Shown here piece after piece: positions 1 to 8,343 of a stretch of 64,000 nucleotides of DNA. The notes under the pieces were generated by a model that saw only the letters and a list, made by a program, of their open reading frames with translations, searched no databases and was not told where the DNA came from. The DNA comes from KBS-83 sp051025295. GTDB taxonomy: Bacteria > Acidobacteriota > Terriglobia > Terriglobales > Acidobacteriaceae. The stretch's first letter is position 1. The number at the start of each line of letters is the position of its first letter. Location of the stretch: the NCBI GenBank assembly GCA_051025295.1, contig JBMGJV010000002.1; one strand, written 5' to 3'. A program made the translations under genes and the position numbers.

Positions 1-34
1 CATTCCGCGGGCCTTCGCTTCAGTTTGTACGCCT

Positions 35-700
35 ATGCAGACTTCGCCCCCTACCCCTCAGCCCGCGCACGCCCCTGAGCTCGAGACCTATTTCTCGCTC
101 TTCCAACTCCCGCGCAAGCTGAACGTCGACACCGCAGCACTCGAGCGTGACTTCTACCGCCTCAGCCGCAAGCTGCACCCGGATCTCTACGCACGCAAGA
201 GCCCGGAAGAGCAGGCCTGGAGCCTCCGCCAGAGCTCGCTGCTGAACGACGCCTACCGCACGCTCAAGGATCCCGTCGCGCGCACCGCGTACCTGCTCAA
301 GCTCGAAGGGCTCACCGTCGAAGACGAGAACACCGAGTCGCGGGAGACCGCGAAGAAGCAGAACCGCGTGCCCGCCGACCTGCTCGAAGAGGTCTTCGAG
401 CTCAATATGCAGCTCGAAGAGATGCGCGCCAACGTCAAGATGGGTGAAGACGACCCGACGCTGCGCGGCGATCTCGAACGCGCGCAGCAGCAATTCCAGT
501 CCATGCTCGCCGCTGTTGACAGCGACCTGCGCACCGCGTGGACCGCGTGGGACGCCGCGCTTGATGCGCACGACACCGCCACGCTCGATCAGCAGAAGAC
601 CGTTATGCTCGCCCTGCTTGATCGTCGCAGTTATCTGCGCAACCTGTTGCGCGAAGTTGAATCCGTGCTCACGCCCGCAGCGAGCGGCCACACGCTTTAG
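35..700 (+). CDS. hscB: Fe-S co-chaperone HscB
   Basis: J-domain co-chaperone that delivers the IscU scaffold to HscA and stimulates its ATPase during Fe-S cluster transfer. The 221-residue protein has an N-terminal J domain with the HPD motif at residues 48-50 and a C-terminal helical region of the kind that binds IscU. ATG start; hscA begins 6 bp after the stop, so the two are co-transcribed. The order hscB-hscA-fdx-iscX is that of the end of an isc operon, so iscR, iscS, iscU and iscA may lie upstream of the window. The identification rests on the J domain, length and neighbours. Confidence 0.93.
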   Translation: MQTSPPTPQPAHAPELETYFSLFQLPRKLNVDTAALERDFYRLSRKLHPDLYARKSPEEQAWSLRQSSLLNDAYRTLKDPVARTAYLLKLEGLTVEDENTESRETAKKQNRVPADLLEEVFELNMQLEEMRANVKMGEDDPTLRGDLERAQQQFQSMLAAVDSDLRTAWTAWDAALDAHDTATLDQQKTVMLALLDRRSYLRNLLREVESVLTPAASGHTL

Positions 701-706
701 GAGACC

Positions 707-2644
707 ATGCCCACACCAGAGACAGCCCGCGTCGTCGGCATCGACCTCGGCACCACCAATTCGCTCGTTGCCTTCATGCAGGGCGATCAGCCGCAGGTCA
801 TCCCCGGTGAGGACGGCTCAAAGCTCGTCCCCTCCGTCGTCGCCATGCCGGCCAGCGGCAAGGAACGCATCATCGTCGGCAACGCTGCGCGCACATCGCT
901 GCTCACCACCCCCGAGCGCGCCGTCTACTCCGTAAAGCGGCTCATGGGCCGCGGCGTCGAGGATGTCAGCGACGAGATCAAGCTCTTCCCCTTCCGCCTC
1001 GCGTCCGACATTCAGCCGGGCGAAGTGCTGCGGCTCGACATCGGCGACCAGCAGTACACGCCACCCGAACTCTCCGCCTACATCCTGCGTCAGCTCAAGC
1101 GCAACGCGGAGCGATACTTCGGCGCGCCGGTCACGCAAGCCGTCATCACGGTGCCCGCCTACTTCAACGATGCGCAGCGCCAGGCCACCAAGGACGCGGG
1201 CCGCATGGCCGGCCTTGAAGTGCTGCGCCTGGTCAATGAGCCCACCGCGGCCGCACTCGCCTACGGCCTCGATCGCCAGCGTGATGGCATCGTCGCTGTT
1301 TATGATCTCGGCGGCGGCACGTTTGATATCTCGATCCTCAAGCTGCACGAGGGCATCTTCGAAGTGATCGCCACGAACGGCGACACGCATCTTGGTGGCG
1401 ACGACTTCGACAACCTGCTGCTCGCCATCGCGCTCGACGAGATTGAGAGCGAAGAGAAGATTCCCGCGCGGCAGAACCCCGAGCTGGTGCAGGCGCTGCG
1501 CAAAGCCGTCATCGACGCGAAGATCGCGCTCTCCTCAGAGGAGATGGCGCGCCTCGATGTGCCGCTGCCCAATGGCACGCAGTACCGCCGAGAGATCGCG
1601 CGCGCGCAGTTCGAGCAGCTCATCACCCCGATTCTCGACCGCACCATCGAGCCCTGCCGCCAAGCCCTTCGTGATGCCGGCCTTAAGCCAGAGGAGATCG
1701 GCGAAGTCGTCCTCGTCGGCGGTTCCACGCGCATTCCACGCGTGCAGCAGCTCGTCGCCGATCTGTTCGCGCTGCCCTCACGCGGCAAGCGCCCGCACAC
1801 CGAGATCAATCCCGACGAAGTCGTCGCGCTCGGCGCAGCGGTGCAGGCCAACATCCTTGGTGGCGGCTCGGCCGCAACAGAAGAGATGCTGCTGCTCGAT
1901 GTCACACCGCTCTCGCTCGGCATCGAGTCGCTCGGCGGCGTGGTTGCGAAGATCATTCAGCGCAACTCCACCATCCCTGCCTCCGCAACCGAGCACTTCA
2001 CCACAGGCGTCGATGGTCAGACCAATGTCGCCATTCACGTCGTGCAAGGGGAGCGCGAGCTCGCGAAGGATTGCCGCTCGCTCGCCCGCTTCGACCTCAA
2101 GGGCATACCGCCCATGTCGGCTGGCCTGCCACGCATCGAGGTCAAGTTCCTCATCGACGCGAATGGTCTGCTCCATGTCTCTGCGGTCGAAGCACGCAGC
2201 GGGCAGCAGGCCGAGATCGAAGTAAAGCCTACCTACGGCCTCACCGACGAGCAGGTCGAATCGATGATCCTCGAATCCTTCGACAATGCCGAGCAGGACT
2301 TTCAGGAGCGGCAGCTCATCGAAGCGCGCAACGAAGCGGCCACCATCCTGGCCGCGGTGGGCAAGGCGCCGTCGCATCCTGCCTGGCAGCAGCTCACCGA
2401 TGACGAACGCGCCAGCATCACGCGGCTCACCGCGCAACTCGAGCAGTTGCGCGAGGGCAGCGACCTCGACGCGATCCGCCACGGCACCGAGGCGCTCGAT
2501 AAGGCAACGCATCGCTTCGCCGAACTGATGATGGACTCCGCCGTGTCCGGCGCCCTCCAGGGCGAAACCATGACCGCGGCTGGTGCGAAAATTGGGGAAG
2601 GGCCTGCAGCGCCGCACCCCATCGCTCCCGCTGACTTCCGCTAG
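707..2644 (+). CDS. hscA: Fe-S chaperone HscA (Hsp70 family)
   Basis: Hsp70-type ATPase specialised for Fe-S cluster transfer from IscU. The nucleotide-binding domain shows the phosphate-1 motif GIDLGTTNS at residues 11-19, the DLGGGTFD motif near 200 and the GGSTRIP motif near 340, followed by a beta-sandwich substrate domain and a helical lid. At 645 residues it is slightly longer than typical HscA (about 615), with a short Ala/Pro-rich tail. A clear AGGAGA ribosome site precedes the ATG. The link with hscB and fdx separates it from DnaK. Confidence 0.93.
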   Translation: MPTPETARVVGIDLGTTNSLVAFMQGDQPQVIPGEDGSKLVPSVVAMPASGKERIIVGNAARTSLLTTPERAVYSVKRLMGRGVEDVSDEIKLFPFRLASDIQPGEVLRLDIGDQQYTPPELSAYILRQLKRNAERYFGAPVTQAVITVPAYFNDAQRQATKDAGRMAGLEVLRLVNEPTAAALAYGLDRQRDGIVAVYDLGGGTFDISILKLHEGIFEVIATNGDTHLGGDDFDNLLLAIALDEIESEEKIPARQNPELVQALRKAVIDAKIALSSEEMARLDVPLPNGTQYRREIARAQFEQLITPILDRTIEPCRQALRDAGLKPEEIGEVVLVGGSTRIPRVQQLVADLFALPSRGKRPHTEINPDEVVALGAAVQANILGGGSAATEEMLLLDVTPLSLGIESLGGVVAKIIQRNSTIPASATEHFTTGVDGQTNVAIHVVQGERELAKDCRSLARFDLKGIPPMSAGLPRIEVKFLIDANGLLHVSAVEARSGQQAEIEVKPTYGLTDEQVESMILESFDNAEQDFQERQLIEARNEAATILAAVGKAPSHPAWQQLTDDERASITRLTAQLEQLREGSDLDAIRHGTEALDKATHRFAELMMDSAVSGALQGETMTAAGAKIGEGPAAPHPIAPADFR

Positions 2645-2671
2645 CCCTACAGATCAAGAGAGCCAACACTT

Positions 2672-3115
2672 ATGTCCGAGCCGAATCACAAGCCCGAGCC
2701 CGTCATCGATTTATCCAAGCCGCCTGCGCCGAACATGGTCCGCGTCACCTTCATGCCCGAGGGCCGCACGGTCGAGTTCGAGTACGGCACCATGCCATGG
2801 GACCACCACGGCAAGCCGATGTCCTTCCTCGACGTCGCCGAGAACTACAACATCTTCCTCGACCACGCCTGTGGCGGTGTCTGCGCCTGCACCACGTGCC
2901 ATCTCTGGATCAAAGAGGGCGAGCAGAAGCTCTCGGAGCCCGAAGACGAGGAGCTCGACCGCATGGAGACCGCGGCTGACGTGCAGCTCAACTCGCGCCT
3001 CGGCTGCCAAGCCGTCATTACCGGCCCCGGCACTTACGTCGTCGAGATACCCGCGTGGAACCGCAACTACGTCTCCGAGGGCAAGCCGCTCACCCTTGCC
3101 GAGTCGAAGTCCTAA
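2672..3115 (+). CDS. fdx: [2Fe-2S] ferredoxin, isc-type
   Basis: Adrenodoxin-type [2Fe-2S] ferredoxin that supplies electrons for Fe-S cluster assembly. Likely ligands are Cys67, Cys73, Cys76 and Cys112 (C-x5-C-x2-C, then a distant Cys), with an extra Cys71 inside the binding loop. The protein has 147 residues, longer than the roughly 110 of Escherichia coli Fdx because of an N-terminal extension and a His/Gly-rich stretch near residue 45. It lies 27 bp after hscA and 31 bp before iscX. Confidence 0.9.
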   Translation: MSEPNHKPEPVIDLSKPPAPNMVRVTFMPEGRTVEFEYGTMPWDHHGKPMSFLDVAENYNIFLDHACGGVCACTTCHLWIKEGEQKLSEPEDEELDRMETAADVQLNSRLGCQAVITGPGTYVVEIPAWNRNYVSEGKPLTLAESKS

Positions 3116-3146
3116 CCGCGCCGATTCGTCACCGGAGGGAGCACAT

Positions 3147-3365
3147 ATGCCGCAGGAGATCACCTGGAACGATGCCGAAGAGATCGGCATCCAGCTGCAG
3201 GAGAAGCACCCTGAACTCGACCCGCTCGCGGTCCGCTTCACTGACCTGCATCGCTACGTCGTAGAGCTAGCCGGCTTCGCCGACGACCCGAACAAGTCGA
3301 ACGAGGGCAAGCTGGAAGCTATCCAGATGGCCTGGTACGAAGAGTACAAAGACGCCAAGGGCTGA
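3147..3365 (+). CDS. iscX: Fe-S assembly protein IscX
   Basis: Small acidic protein of 72 residues (family length about 66) that binds IscS and iron and modulates Fe-S assembly. It has the family features: an early W-x-D-A-E motif, many Asp/Glu residues, a central FTDLHRYV-like stretch and the C-terminal W-Y-E-E-Y motif. The ATG is chosen because a GGAGGGAG ribosome site lies just upstream; the same frame stays open far upstream, into hscA. It is the last gene of the isc block; no clear terminator follows. Confidence 0.9.
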   Translation: MPQEITWNDAEEIGIQLQEKHPELDPLAVRFTDLHRYVVELAGFADDPNKSNEGKLEAIQMAWYEEYKDAKG

Positions 3366-3375
3366 AGTGTATGTA

Positions 3376-3864
3376 CTAGTTCCAGCGGTGGGCCGGCTCG
3401 GTCCAGCTGAACGCTGCCGGGATCACCCGTAGCTCCGCTGACGCCAGATCGTCAAACGATACTGTCACGATGTCGAATCGCACCTGGCGGGGCTGCTCGC
3501 GCAGGCTGCTCATGTAGAGCCGCGCCATGCGCCGGATCGTCCGCCGCTTGTCTGCATCGACTGACGCCTCAGCGGTTGCCACCTCGAACCGGCTGCGCGT
3601 CTTCACTTCGACAAAGCAGAGCGTGTCGCCCTCCCAGCACACCAGGTCCAGGTCGCCGGGTTGCCGGCTGGAACGCCAGCGCCGCGCCACCACCATGCAT
3701 CCCTGTCGCCGCAGGTGCAGGTAGGCTGCTTCCTCGCCCTTGTCGCCCAGCGACAGGTGCGCGTGCGCATCCGCCACGCCGCTGGCGTGTCGTCCCGACC
3801 AGCGGTCGATCGCCGGCAGCAGTAGCTCCAGCATCCGGATTCGGGTCGTGGCGAGGCGTGCCAT
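3376..3864 (-). CDS. YraN-family (UPF0102) putative endonuclease
   Basis: Member of the UPF0102/YraN family, which has a restriction-endonuclease-like fold and no firmly established role. From the chosen ATG the protein has 162 residues. It shows the family core: GDKGEEAA near residues 40-47, the GDLDLV motif at 70-75 and the EVKTR motif at 86-90, the likely metal-binding active site. The frame stays open to 4128, but the upstream part does not look like the family; an alternative ATG lies at 3834. It converges on iscX with a 10-bp gap. Confidence 0.8.
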   Translation of the reverse strand: MARLATTRIRMLELLLPAIDRWSGRHASGVADAHAHLSLGDKGEEAAYLHLRRQGCMVVARRWRSSRQPGDLDLVCWEGDTLCFVEVKTRSRFEVATAEASVDADKRRTIRRMARLYMSSLREQPRQVRFDIVTVSFDDLASAELRVIPAAFSWTEPAHRWN

Positions 3865-4096
3865 GCACGCATCATGCGCGCAACTCCACACGGAGGGAAC
3901 GTTACTTCTGTCGTAGAGGAACGCGACCGCAGAGGAAGTTCCCAATCGGGCCGCTAACAGGGTCACTGACCAGCCCGCCGTCACGCCCAATTCGGAACAG
4001 ATCGGCCGCGTCCACCTGTGTGTCATTACCACCGGCACCCGACTCCCCCGGCTGGTGCATGAGGTTTCTGCAGCCGCCGCTGCTAGGCTCCTCCCC

Positions 4097-4255
4097 ATGC
4101 AGACGTACCACGCTCTCGTCGCCGGCACTGTGCTCTGGTTGCTCGCGTCCGCCGGGTCCGCCGATGGGCGACTTCCCCTCCTGTTCGCTGCTAGCCTGAC
4201 GATAGCTCTCTTGCTGTGCAGCCGGGCCCTGCGCCGCCGCCGTCAAAAGCTCTAG
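4097..4255 (+). CDS. small hydrophobic protein, doubtful
   Basis: Possible 52-residue membrane protein with two hydrophobic segments (about residues 5-20 and 25-40) and a basic Arg/Lys tail. The frame is open from an ATG at 4055. Neither ATG has a good ribosome site. It precedes another small membrane ORF in the same direction. I do not recognise a family, and it may not be a gene. Confidence 0.3.
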   Translation: MQTYHALVAGTVLWLLASAGSADGRLPLLFAASLTIALLLCSRALRRRRQKL

Positions 4256-4285
4256 GACCGGCGCCCTGCCCCGGTCAGGAGTCAG

Positions 4286-4483
4286 ATGGCCTCGCCGAAC
4301 TCGCTCTCGTCAAAGACGTACTGGATCTGGTTTGCCGGCGCTCTTGTCTGGTGGATCAGCGCCGCGCTCGCCGTCCACTACAACCACAGGCTCCACGCCC
4401 TGCTCTCGCTCAGCGTCTCCGCGCTGTTCTTCATAGCCGGCATCGTGTGGATGCGCATGCCGCCCCCACCCCGCCGCCGCTGA
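4286..4483 (+). CDS. small membrane protein, unknown function
   Basis: 65-residue protein with two predicted membrane segments (about residues 11-30 and 37-56), separated by a short HYNHR loop and ending in a Pro/Arg tail. A clear AGGAG ribosome site sits four bases before the ATG, and a strong hairpin terminator follows 20 bp after the stop. Both support it as a real gene. No family recognised. Confidence 0.6.
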   Translation: MASPNSLSSKTYWIWFAGALVWWISAALAVHYNHRLHALLSLSVSALFFIAGIVWMRMPPPPRRR

Positions 4484-4501
4484 TCGTGCCAGACACACGC
4501 A

Positions 4502-4545
4502 AAAACGCCTTCGCTCCAGCCGATCTGGCGGAGTGAAGGCGTTCT
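4502..4545. terminator. bidirectional intrinsic terminator
   Basis: Fourteen-base arms 4504-4517 and 4530-4543 pair with one G-U wobble around a 12-base loop. An A run precedes the left arm (a T run on the minus strand) and a T-rich stretch follows the right arm. It can end the small plus-strand gene at 4286 and also the minus-strand unit arriving from 6396. Confidence 0.75.
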
Positions 4546-4564
4546 CTGTTCCGGGCGCTACAGC

Positions 4565-4708
4565 TTAGCTCAGGTGTGGCGGATCGCCCGCCGGCCCCGT
4601 GTCTTCCTGGTGCGCGCTCTCGCTCAGCGGCTTGCCCTGCGTCGCCCAGACGACACAAGAGATAAAGATCAGCACCCCGATCGCGGTTTCAATCAGCCTT
4701 CCCGTCAT
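4565..4708 (-). CDS. 47-residue single-span membrane protein
   Basis: Short minus-strand ORF reading MTGRLIETAIGVLIF at its start. One membrane segment (about residues 7-23) is followed by a hydrophilic acidic tail rich in Gly, Pro, Asp and Glu. A GAAGGA ribosome site precedes the ATG, with a GAGGA further up. The gene sits between the antiporter and the bidirectional terminator and could share their transcript. Function unknown. Confidence 0.5.
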   Translation of the reverse strand: MTGRLIETAIGVLIFISCVVWATQGKPLSESAHQEDTGPAGDPPHLS

Positions 4709-4794
4709 CGTCCTTCTGGCTCCTCAGCGGCAATCAACTCTGCCCCCACTCTATCTGGTCCCGGTGGCAGCCTCAAACGCGGCACGGTGCCCGC

Positions 4795-6396
4795 TTAGTT
4801 CAGGAACCGTATATCCAGCAGGTCCAGCTCGCGTTCCAGCTTGCGCAGTACGTGATCACTCATGCGGTCTTCCGCCCGCATCCGGTCCAGGGCGTGGCGT
4901 TCCACTGTTCGTACTCGCGCGTTCAGATCGCGCGTGCTGCGCCACGCCGTGAGCTTCGCGTCCCCCGGCGCCTCGCCACCCTCGCAGAGCGCATAGAGCT
5001 CCCGGTAGTGATGCACTGCATCTTCCCAGACCTCTCGGTTGGCCCCGCCCTCCTGGTCCTCGACTGACTCCAGGTAGTCGAGAGCCGCCCGCAGCACTCG
5101 TTCGCGCGCCACTCGCTCTGCTTTGAGCAGCGGGTCCGCCTCGCACAGCCCCAACTGCCGGATCAACGAAGGCAGCGTCAGCCCCTGCAGCACCAGCGTC
5201 ACCAGAATGACCGCAAAGGTCAGGAAAATGATGACGTTTCGCTCCGGAAACGGGGCACCGCTCTCTACCTCGCGCGGCAGAGAGAAGGCCGCCGCCAGCG
5301 CCAGGACGCCGCGCATGCCGGTCCAGCCGATGACGAATACGGCCCGTGTGCTCGGCCGCGGGTAGTGCTGCCCCAGCACGCGTGTGCGGATCGCATACGC
5401 GATTCGAGCCCCGGGAAACATCCAGAGCATGCGCAGCACGATCACCGCTGCGGACAGGATCGCCGCATCGCGCAGCAGCTCCAGGTGCCGCATCTCGCGG
5501 ATCCCGTCCAGGATGAACGGCAACTGCAGTCCGATCAGGATGAACACCACGCCATTCAGCACAAAGTCCAGCGTGTTCCAGACTGCCGAATTTTCGAGCC
5601 GTGCCTCCGTCGTGAACACCTCTGACCGCTTCTGCCCCAGGTAGAGCCCGCACACCACGGTGGCCAGCGGGCCCGACGCATGCAGCGACTCCGCCAGCAG
5701 GTAAGAGATGTATGGCGCCATCAGGCTGAGCGTGATCTCGATCGGCGGGTCGGCCAGCCGCAGTTGCAGGCGATGGAGCAGCCACGCGGAGACGAAGCCG
5801 GTCAGCAGGCCGCACCCGACCAGCAGCACCAGCCGCAGTACGCCCTCACCCATGCCCGGGCTACGTCCGCTCACCACCAGGCCGGCAGCGAATTCGAGCG
5901 CCAGCAAGGAGCTCGCATCGTTTACCAGGCTCTCGCCTTCGAGTACGTCCACGATCGCGCGCGGCAGCCCCACTCGCGAGGCAATCGCGCTGGCAGCAAT
6001 CGCGTCCGTGCTGCACACCACCGCGCCCAGCACCAGGCCAAGCCGCCAGTCGAAGCCGGGCAGAAGATAGTGGCTCGCCGCTGCCACCCCGGCCACCGTG
6101 AACCCGACCAGGCCGAACGCAAGCATGGTCACGCTCACCAGGTTGAAGCGGAAGTCGTGCCACGACGTGTTGAACGCGGCAGCGAACAAAAGCGGGGGCA
6201 GCAGGACAAGAAAGACCAGGTTCGGATCGAGCGAGATCCGCGGCAGGTTCGGCACAAAGCTCAACAGCAGCCCGCCGATCACCAGCACGATGGGGTACGG
6301 CGTGTGGAAACGGCGCGACAACGTCGTAAGCGCGCCCACCAGGAAGAGCAGCAACAGCAGGATCAGCTCGATGTGGTGAATGCCGCCGGCGTGCAT
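4795..6396 (-). CDS. Na+/H+ antiporter, CPA1 family
   Basis: Inner-membrane cation/proton exchanger for Na+ or pH homeostasis. The 533 residues hold about twelve N-terminal membrane helices. The ion-site helix carries TDAIAAS near residues 129-135, where the family usually has a P-P-D motif, so the Asp is kept. The E-S-L-V-N-D motif follows near residue 153. The last 130 residues form a charged, helical cytoplasmic domain, as in the bacterial NhaP-like branch. GGGAGGG ribosome site. Divergent from the M24 peptidase gene. Confidence 0.88.
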   Translation of the reverse strand: MHAGGIHHIELILLLLLFLVGALTTLSRRFHTPYPIVLVIGGLLLSFVPNLPRISLDPNLVFLVLLPPLLFAAAFNTSWHDFRFNLVSVTMLAFGLVGFTVAGVAAASHYLLPGFDWRLGLVLGAVVCSTDAIAASAIASRVGLPRAIVDVLEGESLVNDASSLLALEFAAGLVVSGRSPGMGEGVLRLVLLVGCGLLTGFVSAWLLHRLQLRLADPPIEITLSLMAPYISYLLAESLHASGPLATVVCGLYLGQKRSEVFTTEARLENSAVWNTLDFVLNGVVFILIGLQLPFILDGIREMRHLELLRDAAILSAAVIVLRMLWMFPGARIAYAIRTRVLGQHYPRPSTRAVFVIGWTGMRGVLALAAAFSLPREVESGAPFPERNVIIFLTFAVILVTLVLQGLTLPSLIRQLGLCEADPLLKAERVARERVLRAALDYLESVEDQEGGANREVWEDAVHHYRELYALCEGGEAPGDAKLTAWRSTRDLNARVRTVERHALDRMRAEDRMSDHVLRKLERELDLLDIRFLN

Positions 6397-6480
6397 CCTG
6401 CGCCCTCCCGCCCCGCGTCAGTCTAGCTGGTTCCGTCGCACGCCGGATCACAGTTCGGCGAGCGCTTACAATCGCAACGC

Positions 6481-7659
6481 ATGCAACTCGATCGCATTCA
6501 GGCAGCGCTTGCGGAGGCCGGGCTCGATGGCTGGCTCTTCTACGACCACCACCACCGCGACCCCATCGCCTACCGCGTGCTCGGCCTGTCGCCGACGCTG
6601 CACGTCTCGCGGCGCTGGTTCTACTTCATCCCCGCGCAGGGTACACCGCGCAAGCTGGTTCATCGCATCGAGAGCCACCATTTGGACCCGCTTCCCGGCT
6701 CTGTTCGCGCCTACAGCACGTGGCAGGAGCTTGAGGCCGGCCTCGCCGAGCTGCTCACCGGCGCAACCCGCATCGCCATGCAGTACTCACCGCGCAACGC
6801 GATCATTTATGTCTCGATGGTCGACGCCGGCACCGTCGAGGTGTTGTGCGAGCTCGGCAAGACGATCGTCTCGTCCGCGGACCTGGTCAGCCGCTTTGAA
6901 GCCGTGCTCACCCCGGCGCAGGAGGCCAGCCATCGCGCCGCGCAGCAGGCGATCGACCCCATCCTCGATGAGGGCTTCCGCGAGATCGGACGTCTGGTTC
7001 GCAGCGGAGCTGCGGTCACGGAACACTCCATGGTGCAGTGGTTCCAGCGTGAGCTCGAAGCCGCTGGCCTGGCTTGGGACCATGGTCCGAATGTCTCCGT
7101 GAACGCGAACGCCGCCGACTCGCACTACGAGCCCAGTGCCGAACGCCACTCACCCATTCGCTCGGGTGACTTCCTGCTGATCGACATCTGGGGCCGCCCC
7201 CAGAACGCCGCGCCCGAGGCCACCTGCTTCTACGACATAACCTGGACCGGCGTCATCGATCGCGAACCCACCGCGGAGGAGCAGTCGGTCTTCACTGCTG
7301 TCCGCGACGCGCGCGACGCGGCGATCCAGGTTGTGCAGCAGGCGTTTGCCGCAGGCCGTCCCATTGCCGGCTGGGAGGCCGACGAAGCCGCCCGCCAGCT
7401 CCTGCGCGAGCGCGGCTATGCCGATCACTTCACGCACCGCACAGGTCACAACATCGGTGTCGAACTCCACGGCAGCGGCGCTCACCTCGACAACTTCGAG
7501 ACGCACGACGAGCGCCTCCTGCTGCCGCACACCTGCTTCTCGGTCGAGCCTGGCGTCTACCTCGATACCTTCGGCTTACGCAGCGAAGTGAACATGCTCA
7601 CCACGGAGCACAGCGCCGAAGTCACCGGCCGCGTGCAAACAGAGCTGGTGCGGGTGTAG
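6481..7659 (+). CDS. M24-family aminopeptidase (Xaa-Pro type)
   Basis: Metallopeptidase of the pita-bread fold that releases N-terminal residues, typically before proline. Residues 1-150 form a creatinase-like N-terminal domain. The catalytic domain supplies the expected metal ligands Asp235, Asp252, His323, Glu356 and Glu369, so the site looks intact. The 392-residue length is usual for bacterial M24B proteins. Substrate preference cannot be read from the sequence. ATG start without a strong ribosome site. Confidence 0.88.
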   Translation: MQLDRIQAALAEAGLDGWLFYDHHHRDPIAYRVLGLSPTLHVSRRWFYFIPAQGTPRKLVHRIESHHLDPLPGSVRAYSTWQELEAGLAELLTGATRIAMQYSPRNAIIYVSMVDAGTVEVLCELGKTIVSSADLVSRFEAVLTPAQEASHRAAQQAIDPILDEGFREIGRLVRSGAAVTEHSMVQWFQRELEAAGLAWDHGPNVSVNANAADSHYEPSAERHSPIRSGDFLLIDIWGRPQNAAPEATCFYDITWTGVIDREPTAEEQSVFTAVRDARDAAIQVVQQAFAAGRPIAGWEADEAARQLLRERGYADHFTHRTGHNIGVELHGSGAHLDNFETHDERLLLPHTCFSVEPGVYLDTFGLRSEVNMLTTEHSAEVTGRVQTELVRV

Positions 7660-7706
7660 GAGGGCAAAGCCGCTCCCGCCCGCTGGTACACTCAACGGAG
7701 ACCCCG

Positions 7707-8153
7707 ATGGCCACCACTCCTCCGGTCAAGACCACCACCGCCGGCACCCGCAGCGTTCCCGCCGCCGACCGGACCAAGTCCGCGCGCTTGCCGCTCGTCT
7801 CTGCAGCGCTGCTCGCCGGCTGGCTCATTCCCGGTGCAGGCCACGTGCTCACGCGCCGCTACGGCCGGGCCGCACTGCTCTTCGCTTCCATCGCGCTCAT
7901 GTTCGTGCTCGGCCTGCTGATGCAGGGCAGGCTCTACGTCGCCAACACGGCCGACCCGCTTACCGTGCTTGGCTTCCTCGGCGACCTCGGCGCGGGTCTC
8001 CTCTATCTGGGTGGCCGCCTGTTCGGAGCGGGGCAGTTGCCGGCGCAGGTCGTCACCGCCGATTACGGCACCAAATTCATCGTCGTCGCCGGCCTGCTTA
8101 ACGTGATCGCCGCAGTCGACGCACACAACCTCCGCATCGGACGCAAGCAGTGA
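7707..8153 (+). CDS. small integral membrane protein (DUF6677-like)
   Basis: 148-residue protein with a Thr/Pro-rich N-terminus and about four hydrophobic segments (roughly 30-45, 55-72, 85-105 and 120-138). The motif G-W-L-I-P-G-A-G-H and the general plan resemble a small acidobacterial membrane family that I tentatively equate with DUF6677; no function is known to me. A GGAGA ribosome site precedes the ATG. Its stop overlaps the GTG start of the next gene, so the two are translationally coupled. Confidence 0.7.
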   Translation: MATTPPVKTTTAGTRSVPAADRTKSARLPLVSAALLAGWLIPGAGHVLTRRYGRAALLFASIALMFVLGLLMQGRLYVANTADPLTVLGFLGDLGAGLLYLGGRLFGAGQLPAQVVTADYGTKFIVVAGLLNVIAAVDAHNLRIGRKQ

Positions 8154-8332
8154 CTCTGACGCCCTCGCACTTCACCGCCGTGCTGCTCTTTGCGCTCTTC
8201 GCGTCGACCGTCTTTGGCATCACGCAGCGCAGCGACACCCGCGCGATGGTGCGCTACGGTGTCTACTGCTTCGTGCTCTTCATCGGCTCGGTGATCGCAG
8301 CCAGCTGGCTGATGTTCCTCGTTCATCGATAG
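8150..8332 (+). CDS. 60-residue two-span membrane protein
   Basis: Starts with a GTG that overlaps the TGA of the preceding gene (GTGA), a sign of coupled translation. Two hydrophobic stretches (about residues 8-24 and 36-57) flank a short polar loop. The peptide deformylase-like gene starts 11 bp downstream, so all three genes probably share a transcript. Function unknown. Confidence 0.7.
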   Translation: MTLTPSHFTAVLLFALFASTVFGITQRSDTRAMVRYGVYCFVLFIGSVIAASWLMFLVHR

Positions 8333-8343
8333 AGCACGCACGC

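Noticed and set aside
3865..4128. N-terminal extension of the YraN-like gene
   Set aside because: The family core starts well downstream; the extension looks unlike protein.
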